From: Thermoleophilia bacterium
Lineage (GTDB): Bacteria; Actinomycetota; Thermoleophilia; Gaiellales; Gaiellaceae
Length of the DNA stretch: 42,666 nt
Direction of reading: 5' to 3'
Assembly (NCBI GenBank): GCA_029865325.1
Contig: JAOUHF010000008.1
Location: 1-42,666 of the forward strand
This document shows positions 15,343 to 26,572 of this stretch, piece after piece (positions within the stretch are counted from its first letter, which is position 1; each line of letters opens with the position of its first letter). The notes below the pieces were generated by a model that saw only the letters and a program-made list of their open reading frames with translations, searched no databases and had not been told where the DNA came from. The translations under genes and the position numbers were made by a program.

Positions 15343-16803
15343 GAACGGAAGCGACGCGGCTGCGTCGGCTGCTGCGTCCAGGATGGGCTGGGCGGCGAAG
15401 AAGGACCCGACCGTGACGAGCACGGCAGCGCCGATCGCAACTCCGAGTGCCGGATCTGTTGGCGGTGATCCACCCGCGGGCGCGAGCCGCAGCTCTCCAC
15501 CCGCCCGCATGTACATCCAGCGCACGACGTTGAGGTAGTACCCGAGCGAGACGGCCGTTGCCGCAACTCCGATGAGAACGAGCCACCAGTCGCCGGAGTC
15601 GTACGCGGCCGAGAAGACGAACAGCTTCCCGAACAGGCCACCCGTCAGCGGGAAGCCGGCCATGCCGAGCATGAAAGTCCACATCGCGATTCCGTAGAAC
15701 GGGCGCTCCCAGCCGAGGCCGGCGAGCGACTCGAGCGTCACGGGGCGCTGCAGTTCGCGCTCGCGAACTGCCACCACTGCGAAGGCACCAACGGACATCG
15801 CGGAGTAGGGGACGAGGTAGTAGAGAAGCGCTTCGGCGCCACGCTCCGAGTCAGCGGCGATCGCCATCAGCATGAAGCCGGCGTGCGAGATCGAGGAGTA
15901 CGCGAGCAGGCGCTTGACGTCTCGTTGCGCCAATGCCGCGAGATTTCCCCACGCGAGCGAGATACACACGAGCACAGCCACGGCGATCGTCCAGATCTCG
16001 CTTTGGTCAGGGAAAGCCGTGACGAGGACGCGCAGCATCACGACCATCGCTGCGGCCTTGGTTGCCGCGGACATGAAGGCCGTCACGGACGTGGGCGCAC
16101 CCTGGTAGACGTCGGGCGTCCACATGTGGAACGGCGCGGCCGAGACCTTGAAGGCCAATCCCGCCAGGATCATCGCGAGACCGGCGAGGAGGAACACGTC
16201 GTCGGTGGGGTTGGCCGCCGCGATCTCGGCGAATCCGAGCTCGCCCGTCGCCCCGTAGACGAACGCCGACCCAAAGAGCAGCACAGCAGACCCGAAGCCG
16301 CCAACGATGAGGTATTTGAGCCCGGCCTCGAGCGACGTCGCGCGCTCGGTGTCGAGCGCAACGAGGATGTAGAGGCAGAGCGAGAACCACTCGAGCCCGA
16401 GGAAGAGCGTCATGAGGTTGTCGGCGCTGACGAAGAACACCATCCCGGCGCCGGCAGCTGCGAGCAGGGCGTAGTACTCGCCGTGGTTGTCGCGGCGCCG
16501 CTCGGCCCAGGAGGCGAGGACGACGACCGCCCCGGTCACCGCAAGGATGACCTGTGTCAAGGCGGCGATTCGATCGCGCACCATCGAGCCGTCGAGGAGC
16601 ACCTCGGGGGTCGGGGTCTCGTCGAAGACGACCCCTGCCAGCACGGCTGCCAGCACGAATCCAATGAGCACCACGCCCGCCGCGACGCTCTTCCGCATCC
16701 AGTCCGGGACGATTACCGCAGCGAGGAGCGCGACTCCGGAGGCGCCGAGCAGCGCAACCGACGGGGAGAGCGCGAGCCAGTCGACGGTCGGCGTGTCGAT
16801 CAT
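15340..16803 (-). CDS. nuoN: NADH-quinone oxidoreductase subunit N
   Basis: A 487-aa antiporter-like membrane subunit of complex I with about 14 hydrophobic helices. Typical signatures are LFLGLEWFSLCLYILVALD, the lysine-bearing EAGLKYLIVGGFGSA, AFKVSAAPFHMWTPDVYQGAP and DVKRLLAYSSISHAGF. It forms one of the proton-translocating modules in the membrane arm. It is the last nuo gene. Its ATG overlaps the nuoM stop by 4 nt (ATGA), so translation is probably coupled. Confidence 0.96.
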   Translation of the reverse strand: MIDTPTVDWLALSPSVALLGASGVALLAAVIVPDWMRKSVAAGVVLIGFVLAAVLAGVVFDETPTPEVLLDGSMVRDRIAALTQVILAVTGAVVVLASWAERRRDNHGEYYALLAAAGAGMVFFVSADNLMTLFLGLEWFSLCLYILVALDTERATSLEAGLKYLIVGGFGSAVLLFGSAFVYGATGELGFAEIAAANPTDDVFLLAGLAMILAGLAFKVSAAPFHMWTPDVYQGAPTSVTAFMSAATKAAAMVVMLRVLVTAFPDQSEIWTIAVAVLVCISLAWGNLAALAQRDVKRLLAYSSISHAGFMLMAIAADSERGAEALLYYLVPYSAMSVGAFAVVAVRERELQRPVTLESLAGLGWERPFYGIAMWTFMLGMAGFPLTGGLFGKLFVFSAAYDSGDWWLVLIGVAATAVSLGYYLNVVRWMYMRAGGELRLAPAGGSPPTDPALGVAIGAAVLVTVGSFFAAQPILDAAADAAASLPF

Positions 16804-18242
16804 CTGAACGCCTCGACGATCGACTGAGCGGCGCCCGAGCCCGCGAACGAGCTCTGGCTGATGAGTGCGGGCCAGGCGGAGAGCACGAGAAGGACGAGCA
16901 GCAGCGGTAGCACGAGGGCGAGCTCACCCGGTCGGAGGTCGAGAGCCTCGTCACGCACGGCCGATCCGGGCTTCACGTGCAAGAGCGCGGAGATGACGCG
17001 CAGCGTGTACATCGCTGCGAGCACGATCCCGAGTGCGACGACGACCGAGTAGCCCCAACCCTGGTCATAGACCCCGGCCATGATCAGGAACTCACCCGCG
17101 AACGTCGCCGAGCCCGGCACCGCGAGCGCGATCATTCCCGCAACGATCACGACCGTTGCCAGCACCGGTCGCCCGCGAGCCATTCCTCCCAGCGAAGTGA
17201 GTTCGCCGGTTCCGCAGCGGTGCTCGACCATGCCGACGAGCAGGAACATGCTCGCCGAGATGAGGCCGTGCGCAACTGACTGGAGCACGGCGCCGTCGAG
17301 TCCGAGATCGTCGAAGGCAAAGATGCCAAGCGTGATGAGCCCCATCTGCGCCATCGAGGAGAAGGCGACGACTCCCCGCAGATCGGGCGCGCGGAACGCA
17401 AGGAGCGACCCGTACACGAGGCCCGCTGCGGCGAGTACCAGAATGACGCCGGAGAGATCGTCCGCCGGCTCGGGGAACTTCGGAAGGCCGATGCGCAGGA
17501 ACCCATAGATCGCGGTCTTCGAGACGACGGCAGACAGAACGGCCGCGACTTCGACGGGCGCCTCGCGGTACGCGAGGGGTAGCCAGCCGTGGAAGGGGAA
17601 GAGCGGTGCTTTGATCGCGAACGCGACCGCGAAGCCGAGGAAGATCCAGACGTTGTCGCTCGTCCCCGATTCGAGCAGGCTGAAGGTCCCCTGCGTCACG
17701 CCGAATGCGACGACGGACGCGAGCATCAGCAGCGAGCCCGCCATCGTGTAGACGACGAACGTGAGCGTGGCGGCCTGGCGCCGAGCACCGCCCCACACGC
17801 CGACGAGGATGTACAGCGGGATCAGCATCGCCTCGAAGGACACGTAGAAGAGGAGCAGGTCCTGCGCTGCGAAGGTTGCGACGATCGCGCCGGTGAGGAA
17901 GAGCATCAGGGCGTGGTACGCGCGCGGCCGGTCCCTCCCCACCCACATCGCGTAGCCGATGGCGGCCGCCGAGACGATCGCCGCGGCGCCAGTCAGCCAG
18001 AGCGAGAAGCCGTAGAAGCCGACCGAGTAGGAGATGCCCAGGCTCTCCACCCACTCGCGCGACGTTCCGAGTTGTAGACCGCCTTCGTCGAAGTCGAAGC
18101 GGGAGGCGGCAACGATCCAGAGGCCGACCTCCATGAGTGCCACGAGGAACGCGAGCCCAGCAGTGGTGGTGCGCGGGAGCGGTAGCACCGCCACGACGAG
18201 CGCACCGATAAGTGGAAGCAGGATGAGAGCCGTGGTCAGCAT
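16800..18242 (-). CDS. nuoM: NADH-quinone oxidoreductase subunit M
   Basis: A 480-aa antiporter-like complex I subunit with about 14 helices. The conserved charged residues thought to form the proton path are present: Glu in FYVSFEAMLIPLYILVGVWGG, Lys in FAIKAPLFPFHGWLP and Lys in VLSAVVSKTAIYGFLRI. The segment after WLP reads REAPVEVAAVLSAVVSK rather than the enteric TEAPTAGSVILAGVLLK. It starts at ATG 18242, 3 nt after the nuoL stop, and overlaps nuoN by 4 nt. Confidence 0.96.
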   Translation of the reverse strand: MLTTALILLPLIGALVVAVLPLPRTTTAGLAFLVALMEVGLWIVAASRFDFDEGGLQLGTSREWVESLGISYSVGFYGFSLWLTGAAAIVSAAAIGYAMWVGRDRPRAYHALMLFLTGAIVATFAAQDLLLFYVSFEAMLIPLYILVGVWGGARRQAATLTFVVYTMAGSLLMLASVVAFGVTQGTFSLLESGTSDNVWIFLGFAVAFAIKAPLFPFHGWLPLAYREAPVEVAAVLSAVVSKTAIYGFLRIGLPKFPEPADDLSGVILVLAAAGLVYGSLLAFRAPDLRGVVAFSSMAQMGLITLGIFAFDDLGLDGAVLQSVAHGLISASMFLLVGMVEHRCGTGELTSLGGMARGRPVLATVVIVAGMIALAVPGSATFAGEFLIMAGVYDQGWGYSVVVALGIVLAAMYTLRVISALLHVKPGSAVRDEALDLRPGELALVLPLLLVLLVLSAWPALISQSSFAGSGAAQSIVEAFR

Positions 18243-18245
18243 GAC

Positions 18246-20129
<1,884 letters not shown>

Positions 20130-20438
20130 CTAGCCGCGAAGCGCGCTTGCCTGGTCGACGTCGAGGACGATCCGGCGTCGTGCCATTGCCACGATCAGAC
20201 CAAGGCCGATGGCGACCTCGGCCGCTGCGACGGCCATCACGGCCAGCGCAAATATCTGTCCGTCCAGATCGCCCTGCTGGCGCGCGAACGCAATTAGGGT
20301 CAGGTTCGCAGCGTTGAGCATGATCTCGGTTGAGAGCAGGACGATCAGCGGGCTCCGCCGCATCATCACGCCGAGCGCTCCGATCCCGAACAGAAGCGCA
20401 GCGACGATCAGGTACCAGCCGATATCTGGACCGTCCAC
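20130..20438 (-). CDS. nuoK: NADH-quinone oxidoreductase subunit K
   Basis: A 102-aa MrpC-like membrane subunit with three helices. Signatures are the second-helix glutamate in LLSTEIMLNAANLTLIAFAR and the third-helix glutamate in AVAAAEVAIGLGLIVAMAR, both needed for proton movement in E. coli NuoK. The GTG start at 20438 shares one base with the nuoJ stop (TAGTG). The open frame runs further upstream, but only as a shadow of nuoJ. The stop abuts the nuoL ATG. Confidence 0.95.
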   Translation of the reverse strand: MDGPDIGWYLIVAALLFGIGALGVMMRRSPLIVLLSTEIMLNAANLTLIAFARQQGDLDGQIFALAVMAVAAAEVAIGLGLIVAMARRRIVLDVDQASALRG

Positions 20439-20968
20439 TACTCGGCTTCCTCCTTCTCGGGCGTCGTTCCCAGCACGACGCCCCCGATCGCAGCCACGAG
20501 GAGCACGATCGAGGTGATCTCGAACGCAAGCAGGTGGCTCGTGACGAAGAGCTCGCCAATCTCGGCCGGGCTTCCGAAGGAGTCCGACACTTCCGCCGGT
20601 TCCTGCAGGTTGTCTCCCCACGCGAGCCCGACCACGACGACAACCTCGACGAGGAGCGCCGCTGCGGCGACGACCGCGGCCGCTCTCAGGAGCGGCGGCC
20701 CTCCAGCCCACGGTGCGTCGGCCCGACCGCCGAGGTAGGCGACCACGAAGAGGAACATGACCATGACCGCGCCTGCGTAGACGAGCACCTGAGCCGCAGC
20801 GAGGAACTCTGCGGCGAGGAGGAGGTAGAGAACGGCGAGTGATGCGAGATTCCCGATGAGCGCGAGAGCCGAATAGAACGGGTTCGTAACGCTCACGACC
20901 GCGACTCCTGTCGCCAGGCACCCGCCGGCCGCGAGGAACCAGATGATCCAGACGAGGACGTTGCTCAT
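20438..20968 (-). CDS. nuoJ: NADH-quinone oxidoreductase subunit J
   Basis: A 176-aa membrane subunit with five helices (AAGGCLATGVAVV, SLAVLYLLLAAEFLAAAQVLVYAGAVMVMFLFVV and further C-terminal helices). AAQVLVYAGAVMVMFLFVV contains the pi-bulge helix found in NuoJ. It is the only nuo gene preceded by a sizeable gap (64 nt), which contains a T6 run and one copy of a 24-nt repeat. ATG 20968 lies just after TTTTTTGAGCA with no clear Shine-Dalgarno sequence. Confidence 0.94.
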   Translation of the reverse strand: MSNVLVWIIWFLAAGGCLATGVAVVSVTNPFYSALALIGNLASLAVLYLLLAAEFLAAAQVLVYAGAVMVMFLFVVAYLGGRADAPWAGGPPLLRAAAVVAAAALLVEVVVVVGLAWGDNLQEPAEVSDSFGSPAEIGELFVTSHLLAFEITSIVLLVAAIGGVVLGTTPEKEEAE

Positions 20969-20979
20969 TGCTCAAAAAA

Positions 20980-21003
20980 CCCTAAAGGCGTCCGCTTCGC
21001 GGC
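20980..21003. repeat. 24-nt dispersed repeat, copy 1, between nuoI and nuoJ
   Basis: The stretch contains AAGGCGTCCGCTTCG and matches 41335-41358 at 22 of 24 positions, in the same orientation on the + strand. On the minus strand it includes CCGC-GAA-GCGG, a small stem, and is followed by T6, which together look weakly like an attenuator inside the nuo operon. Both copies are intergenic. Confidence 0.6.
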
Positions 21004-21032
21004 AGCTGTGTCGGTGGTGGTCCGTGTCACGT

Positions 21033-21530
21033 CTAACTCCTGGTCTTGTAGGAGGGCTCAGGAGTGTCGAAGCGATCACGATCTGCCACGGGCACTCGCT
21101 TGATCGGCTCGGCCAGGAGCATGTCCTTGGTGTAGATGAGGTCGTCACGCGAGTACTCGGCGATCTCGAACTCGTTCCCGAGCGTGATGGCGTCGAACGG
21201 ACAGGCGAGCTCGCAGTAGCCGCAGAAGATGCAACGGCTCATGTTGATCTCGTAGATCCGAGCGTAGCGCTCGCCCGCGGAAACCCGGTTCTCAGCGGTG
21301 TTCTCCTCGGCGACCACGCGAATGCAGTCGGCAGGACAAGCAGCCGCGCAGAGCGAGCAGCCGACGCACTTCTCCAGCCCGTTCTCGTGCTTCCAGAGCC
21401 GATGTCGGCCGCGGAAGCGCGGATACACCGGGCGCTTGTATTCCGGATACTGCTGCGTGATCGGCCTACGGAAGATCTGCCGGAAGGTGACCCCGAAACC
21501 CTTCAGGGTGCCGAAGGGCTGAGGGCTCAT
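21033..21530 (-). CDS. nuoI: NADH-quinone oxidoreductase subunit I
   Basis: The 2x[4Fe-4S] ferredoxin-like subunit of complex I (165 aa), passing electrons towards cluster N2. Cysteines are in [15 protein letters not shown] (55, 58, 61, 65) and [15 protein letters not shown] (100, 103, 106, 110). I choose ATG 21530 because GGGAG lies about 8 nt upstream; an upstream in-frame GTG at 21557 lacks a ribosome binding site. It is 40 nt from nuoH and 64 nt from nuoJ. Confidence 0.95.
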   Translation of the reverse strand: MSPQPFGTLKGFGVTFRQIFRRPITQQYPEYKRPVYPRFRGRHRLWKHENGLEKCVGCSLCAAACPADCIRVVAEENTAENRVSAGERYARIYEINMSRCIFCGYCELACPFDAITLGNEFEIAEYSRDDLIYTKDMLLAEPIKRVPVADRDRFDTPEPSYKTRS

Positions 21531-21570
21531 AGATCGGCTCCCGCGAACGCGAGCCACAGGCGGGCGTTGC

Positions 21571-22569
21571 TCATACGGCGACCACCACGATCGCGGTCAC
21601 GATGGCGTTCAGGATTGCGACCGGCAGGAGGATCTTCCAGCCGAAGCGCATGAGCTGGTCGTAGCGAAGGCGCGGCAGCGTCGTACGCATCCAGATGAAC
21701 AGAAAGAGGAGGATGAGGAGCTTCGCGATGAACCAGAGCGGGCCGGCCCAGGTGGCGCCTTCCCAGCCGGGGCCGTGCCAGCCGCCGAGGAAGAGCGTGA
21801 CGGAGAGCCCCGAGAGCGTGATCAGGTTGATGTACTCGGACATCGAGTAGAGCCCGAAGCGCATTCCGCCGTACTCGGTGTGGTAGCCGGCCACCAGCTC
21901 TTGCTCGGCTTCCGGGAGGTCGAAAGGTGCGCGAGCGGTCTCGGCCGTACCTGCGAGGGAGAAGACGACGAGTCCGACGAACTGGGGCCCCGCGTACCAG
22001 ACGGTGTCGGACTGCGCTTCGACGATCGCGGTGAGCGACAGCGACTTGGCCATGATCACGACGCCGAGGACGGAAAGTGCGAGCGAGACTTCATACGAGA
22101 CAAGCTGCGCGCAGGTGCGCATGGAGCCGAGGAGCGCGTACTTCGAGTCGGATGACCAGCCGCCGATGATGAAGCCGTAGATCCCGATGGAGCCGATGGC
22201 GAAGATAAGGATCAGCGCAATGTCGATGTCGGCGACCTGACCCGGGACGTAGACGCCGCCGATCTCCCAGCCGGGCCCGAACGGGATCACCGAGAACGTC
22301 GTCAGCGCGGTGAACGCCGCCAGGAAGGGCCCGAGGACGTAGAGCCAGTCGATCGCCGCGGTCGGCTGGAAGCTCTCCTTGTTGAGCAGCTTGAGGAGAT
22401 CGGCGATGGGCTGCAGGAGACCGTACGGCCCGGCTCTGTTCGGCCCGTAGCGCAGCTGCATTCGCCCCATGATCTTGCGCTCGGCGAGCGTGAGGTACGC
22501 GAATGTGACCATCACGAGGTTGATGACCACCAGGGCCTGGATGAGGCTCACGTACCACTCGACTTGCAT
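21571..22569 (-). CDS. nuoH: NADH-quinone oxidoreductase subunit H
   Basis: The quinone-site membrane subunit (332 aa, about eight helices). Signatures are [35 protein letters not shown] near the N terminus and [27 protein letters not shown], the acidic E-channel loop, near residues 215-240. ATG 22569 shares its first base with the last base of the nuoG stop (TGATG). Confidence 0.97.
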   Translation of the reverse strand: MQVEWYVSLIQALVVINLVMVTFAYLTLAERKIMGRMQLRYGPNRAGPYGLLQPIADLLKLLNKESFQPTAAIDWLYVLGPFLAAFTALTTFSVIPFGPGWEIGGVYVPGQVADIDIALILIFAIGSIGIYGFIIGGWSSDSKYALLGSMRTCAQLVSYEVSLALSVLGVVIMAKSLSLTAIVEAQSDTVWYAGPQFVGLVVFSLAGTAETARAPFDLPEAEQELVAGYHTEYGGMRFGLYSMSEYINLITLSGLSVTLFLGGWHGPGWEGATWAGPLWFIAKLLILLFLFIWMRTTLPRLRYDQLMRFGWKILLPVAILNAIVTAIVVVAV

Positions 22570-24800
22570 CAGGCTTTCACCACTTCGACGACAGCGTGGA
22601 GGTCGGAGGCGTGCTCGTCGGCAATGCGTGCGACCCCCTCGATCAGCTTGCGGTTCACACGCGCTCGAAGCTCAACTGACGTTCCGTTCGAGCGGACGAA
22701 GACGGCGTCGCCCGAGGTGATCCCACGTCGCTCGGCCTCCGCGGTCGCCAGCTCGACTTCGGCATCGGGTCGCTGGAAGTCGAGCTGTGCGACGCGCTCG
22801 ACCGCGGGCCCCGAGAAGAGCGCGCGAAAACGCTGCAGGCGCAATGCGCCGTCCTCAGTCTCGAGGGACGCGGCGGGTGACGCCGCTGGCAAGGAGCTTG
22901 ACGGCGCCGGGGTCTCGTAGGTCTGGCGCGCGGGGAGAGGGGCGTGGAGGCCAAGATCGTCGAGCGCCAGGTCACGGAAGAGATGTCCCGCCAGCTCCTC
23001 GAACACTCCTGGCGCCTCAGACGCGAGCTCGACGTCGAAGCGCGCCGCGAGCTTCGCGATCCAGGCGAGCTCGTCTGGGCAAGGGGGCGGAACCGCGCGG
23101 CGGAGCCGCTGCACGCGGCCCTCGAGGTTCATCGTCGTGCCGTCTCGTTCGAGCGCAGCGGTCGACGGGAGAATCAGATCGGCCCAGCCTGCTGCGAGCT
23201 CGTGGAACATCGTCAGGACGATGACGCGCTTGGCCTCCTCGGCGAGCGCGCGAACGCTCGGGTCGGCCGCGGCCTCGTCGCCGGACACGATCAGCAGCTC
23301 GATCGGCTCCGGATTGGCCTCATCCGCATCCGCTGACGCCGCCCAGGCAGCCGCGGCGCCGAGCGCATTCGCCGTCGCTGGAAGGTGGAAGGCGCCCGAT
23401 CCGGCTTTCTCTTCGAGCCCGAGCTCGTGCGCGAGCTCGGCAAGGCGCGCGCCTCCGCCGCCGCCCGGCCCCGACCAGATCAGGACGGCACGCTCGGCCG
23501 CGCGGAGCTTCTTTCCGAGAGCGTCGCGCGGAGTCGCGAGCTCCTGACAGCGAGCTGCCGCGCCGCCCGGTTCCGTCGCAAGGTCACCTGCCGGCGAGCA
23601 CACGACGATCTCGGCGCCGTGTCGGCGTGCCTCCTTGATCCAGAGGTCGACGATCGGCGCCCTCTCGACGACCGGATCGTCCCCGACCACGACGATGATC
23701 TCGGCGTCACCGATTGCGCTGAGCGGCAGGTGGAACGCCTCGAGTGCGGTTGACGTCGCCTCGGGCATGACGGCGGAATGTGCTCCGTGGCCCCCGCGGA
23801 GGAGCCGGCCTAGCGCATACGCGATCTCGGTCGTCTCCGAGCCGGAGAGAGCGGTGACGATCGCGCCGCCCGCGTTGCGCAGCATCTCCTCGGCGGAGTC
23901 GAGCGCGTCGTCCCACGTGATCTCCTCGAGACCCTTCTTCCCGCGGCGCAGTGGCGTCGTGATCCGGTCCTCGGCGCGGAGATGCGGGTACGAGAAGCGC
24001 CCCTTGTCGCACAGCCAGCCGCGGTCGATCTCCGGATGGTTGCGGGAGAGGATGCGCTTGACCTTCCCCTCGCGAATCGTCGCCGAGACGTTGCAGCCGA
24101 CCGGGCACGCCGTGCAGATCGTCGGGACGTTCTGGATGTCCCACGGGCGTGCCGCGAAGCGGTAGAGCGTCGACGTGAGCGCGCCCACGGGACAGAGCTC
24201 GATCACGTTGCCCGAGAACGGCGAGCGGTACGCCTCGTCCTCGAACGTGGCGATCTCGGTGCGTGCACCGCGGTTTCGCGCGATCAGCTGACCGTCCTCG
24301 GCGACGTCCTCGGAGAAGCGCGTGCAGCGGTAGCAGAGGATGCAGCGCTCGCGATCGAGCGCGATCAGCGGCGAGACGGGGATCGGCTTGTCGACCGTGA
24401 GCTTGGGGAGCGTCATCCGCGTGTTCCCCGGCCCGTAGCGGAACGCGAGGTCTTGGAGCGGGCACTCGCCACCCTTGTCGCAGACGGGGCAGTCGAGCGG
24501 GTGGTTGACGAGGATGAACTCGAGGGTGGCCTCCTGGCCCTCGGCAGCCTTGGCCGACGTCGCGGCCGTGTGGATGACCATGCCGTCGGTGGCGGTGAGC
24601 GTGCATCCGGCCTGCAGCTTCGGCATTCCCTCGATCTCGATCAGGCACATGCGGCACGCGCCGACCGGTGGGCCCAAGCGCGGCTCGTAGCAGAACACCG
24701 GGATCTCGACTCCCGCGGCCTGCGCTGCCTCGACGAGCCCTGTGCCCTTCGGCACTTCGACCGGCCGGTCGTCGATGGTGACAGCGACGAGCTCAGACAC
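22569..24800 (-). CDS. nuoG: NADH-quinone oxidoreductase subunit G
   Basis: The large Fe-S subunit of the NADH arm (743 aa from GTG 24800). The N-terminal [2Fe-2S] site has Cys37, 49, 52 and 66. A His-Cys3 [4Fe-4S] site follows (His100, Cys104, 107, 113), then Cys153, 156, 159 with Cys203. An extra N7-type site is present: C-x2-C-x3-C at 229-236 plus Cys264, as in E. coli and Thermus. The C-terminal half is a molybdopterin-oxidoreductase-like domain without a clear cofactor ligand, as usual for NuoG. An upstream TTG at 24806 is an alternative start. It overlaps nuoF. Confidence 0.95.
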   Translation of the reverse strand: MSELVAVTIDDRPVEVPKGTGLVEAAQAAGVEIPVFCYEPRLGPPVGACRMCLIEIEGMPKLQAGCTLTATDGMVIHTAATSAKAAEGQEATLEFILVNHPLDCPVCDKGGECPLQDLAFRYGPGNTRMTLPKLTVDKPIPVSPLIALDRERCILCYRCTRFSEDVAEDGQLIARNRGARTEIATFEDEAYRSPFSGNVIELCPVGALTSTLYRFAARPWDIQNVPTICTACPVGCNVSATIREGKVKRILSRNHPEIDRGWLCDKGRFSYPHLRAEDRITTPLRRGKKGLEEITWDDALDSAEEMLRNAGGAIVTALSGSETTEIAYALGRLLRGGHGAHSAVMPEATSTALEAFHLPLSAIGDAEIIVVVGDDPVVERAPIVDLWIKEARRHGAEIVVCSPAGDLATEPGGAAARCQELATPRDALGKKLRAAERAVLIWSGPGGGGGARLAELAHELGLEEKAGSGAFHLPATANALGAAAAWAASADADEANPEPIELLIVSGDEAAADPSVRALAEEAKRVIVLTMFHELAAGWADLILPSTAALERDGTTMNLEGRVQRLRRAVPPPCPDELAWIAKLAARFDVELASEAPGVFEELAGHLFRDLALDDLGLHAPLPARQTYETPAPSSSLPAASPAASLETEDGALRLQRFRALFSGPAVERVAQLDFQRPDAEVELATAEAERRGITSGDAVFVRSNGTSVELRARVNRKLIEGVARIADEHASDLHAVVEVVKA

Positions 24801-26118
24801 GCGCAATCCCGTGAGCGGGGCTCTCGTGCATCGCCGAGGGGGCGAGGATCCCCTCGAGCGACGACTCGCCGTCGAAGGGACAGCGGCCGAGGTCGATGTG
24901 CGCCTGGTACTCGTCGCGGAAGCGGTCGACGTAGCTCAGCACCGCGATCGCGTCAGAGTCGCCCAGCGGGCACAGACACTTGCCCATGATCCGGTCACAG
25001 ACGGAGAGCAGGAGGTCGAGATCGGGCTGAGATGCGCGGCCGCCCTCGATCTTCTGGAGGATCTGCGTCAGCCAGCGCGTCCCGACGCGACAGGGAGTGC
25101 ACTTCCCACACGACTCGTGCTCGTAGAACTGGGAGACCCGGATGCCGAGCTGCACCATGCAGCAGCGCTCGTCGATGACGATCACGCCAGCCGATCCGAT
25201 CGAGGAGCCGGCCTGCACGAGTGAGGTGAAGTCGAGAGGCGTGTCGATGTCGGCTCCGGTCAGGATCGAGGTCGACGATCCGCCGGGGATGATCGCCTTC
25301 AGCTCGCGCCCGCCGGGGACACCGCCGCCGACGTCGTAGATCAGCTCGCGGAGCGTGATCCCGTGCGGCAGCTCGTAGTTCCCAGGGTTCACCACGTCTC
25401 CCGAAAGCGAGAAGACGCGCGTTCCCGTGGAGTTCTCGACACCGAGCTTCGCGTACTCCGTGGCGCCAAGCTCGAGCACCGATGTCACGGTCGTGATCGA
25501 CTCGACGTTGTTCACCGCCGTTGGCGCGGCGTAGAGCCCGGCGATCGCGGGGAAGGGCGGCTTGGTACGCGGTTGGCCGCGCTTGCCCTCGAGCGACTCG
25601 AGCAGTGCGGTCTCCTCGCCGCAGATGTACGCACCGGCACCACGATGGATGACAACCGTGACACCGCCCAGCAGGTCGGCCTTGCGCATCGCTTCCAACG
25701 ACTCGCGCAGCACCTCGAACTCCTGCTCGTACTCGCCACGGATGTAGACGAACACGTGCTGCGAGGAGATCGCGTGGGCGGCGATGAGGCATCCCTCGAG
25801 AAATCGGAACGGGACGCGAAGCATGATCTCGCGGTCCTTGAACGTCCCGGGCTCCGACTCGTCGGCGTTCACCACGAGGTAGTGCGGCTTCGCGAGCTGG
25901 TCGGGCTTGGGCACGAACGCCCACTTTCGACCCGTGGGGAAGAACGCGCCTCCGCGCCCGCGGAGTCCCGAGGATTCGAGCTCGGCGATGACGTCGTCGG
26001 GCGCCATCGAGCGTGCTTTGCGGAGCGGTGCAAACCCACCGACTGCTGCGTAGTCCTCGAACTGCGTGAGAGCGCCGCCGTTCGTCCCCGCGAACACGAT
26101 CTGCGGCCGCTCAGGCAC
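24793..26118 (-). CDS. nuoF: NADH-quinone oxidoreductase subunit F
   Basis: The NADH- and FMN-binding subunit (441 aa). The NADH motif GAGAYICGEETALLESLEGK (about residues 167-186) is canonical, as is the [4Fe-4S] ligand set CGKCTPCR with a later CLCPLGD. The FMN-binding glycine-rich loop, normally GRGGAGFPTG, reads GRGGAFFPTG (residues 54-63): Phe59 replaces a glycine, encoded by TTC at 25944-25942. The start is GTG 26118, overlapping the nuoE stop by 8 nt. Confidence 0.96.
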   Translation of the reverse strand: MPERPQIVFAGTNGGALTQFEDYAAVGGFAPLRKARSMAPDDVIAELESSGLRGRGGAFFPTGRKWAFVPKPDQLAKPHYLVVNADESEPGTFKDREIMLRVPFRFLEGCLIAAHAISSQHVFVYIRGEYEQEFEVLRESLEAMRKADLLGGVTVVIHRGAGAYICGEETALLESLEGKRGQPRTKPPFPAIAGLYAAPTAVNNVESITTVTSVLELGATEYAKLGVENSTGTRVFSLSGDVVNPGNYELPHGITLRELIYDVGGGVPGGRELKAIIPGGSSTSILTGADIDTPLDFTSLVQAGSSIGSAGVIVIDERCCMVQLGIRVSQFYEHESCGKCTPCRVGTRWLTQILQKIEGGRASQPDLDLLLSVCDRIMGKCLCPLGDSDAIAVLSYVDRFRDEYQAHIDLGRCPFDGESSLEGILAPSAMHESPAHGIARV

Positions 26119-26572
26119 GGAGCTCCTCCACGATCCCAGGGACGTCAGCTGCCTGGACGCGCAACCGATGGCGGTTGTCGACCGCTACCACCGTGGCCCA
26201 GCCGCAGCCTCCCAGACACTCGACAGAGCCGAGCGTGAACGCGCCGTCCTCCGAGGTCGAGCCGGCGTCGATTCCGAGCTCCCGCTCGAATGCCTCGACG
26301 ACCTGCTGCGCTCCCGAGAGCGCACACGAGACGTTCGTGCAAACCTCGATGACGGTTCGGCCCATCGGCTCGAGGCGAAATTGGTCGTAGAACGACGCGA
26401 TCGAGAGGCAATGTGCGGGCGTGAGATCGAGCGCCTCTGCAACTTCACGGAGCGCCTCGGGCGGGAGCCAGCCGCCGTGTTCCTCCTGCGCGAGGCGGAG
26501 CGCGGGCAAGACCGCCGACGTCGACTCGGGGTACTGCTTGCGGAGCCTTTGGATCTGGGCGCCCACGCTCAT
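26111..26572 (-). CDS. nuoE: NADH-quinone oxidoreductase subunit E
   Basis: A thioredoxin-fold [2Fe-2S] subunit (153 aa). Ligands are C-x4-C in EVCTNVSCALSG and C-x3-C in VECLGGCGWA. The helical N-terminal domain contains LRLAQEEHGGWLPPEAL. The start is ATG 26572, whose ATGA overlaps the nuoD stop. Longer upstream reading in this frame is a shadow of nuoD. Confidence 0.95.
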   Translation of the reverse strand: MSVGAQIQRLRKQYPESTSAVLPALRLAQEEHGGWLPPEALREVAEALDLTPAHCLSIASFYDQFRLEPMGRTVIEVCTNVSCALSGAQQVVEAFERELGIDAGSTSEDGAFTLGSVECLGGCGWATVVAVDNRHRLRVQAADVPGIVEELRA

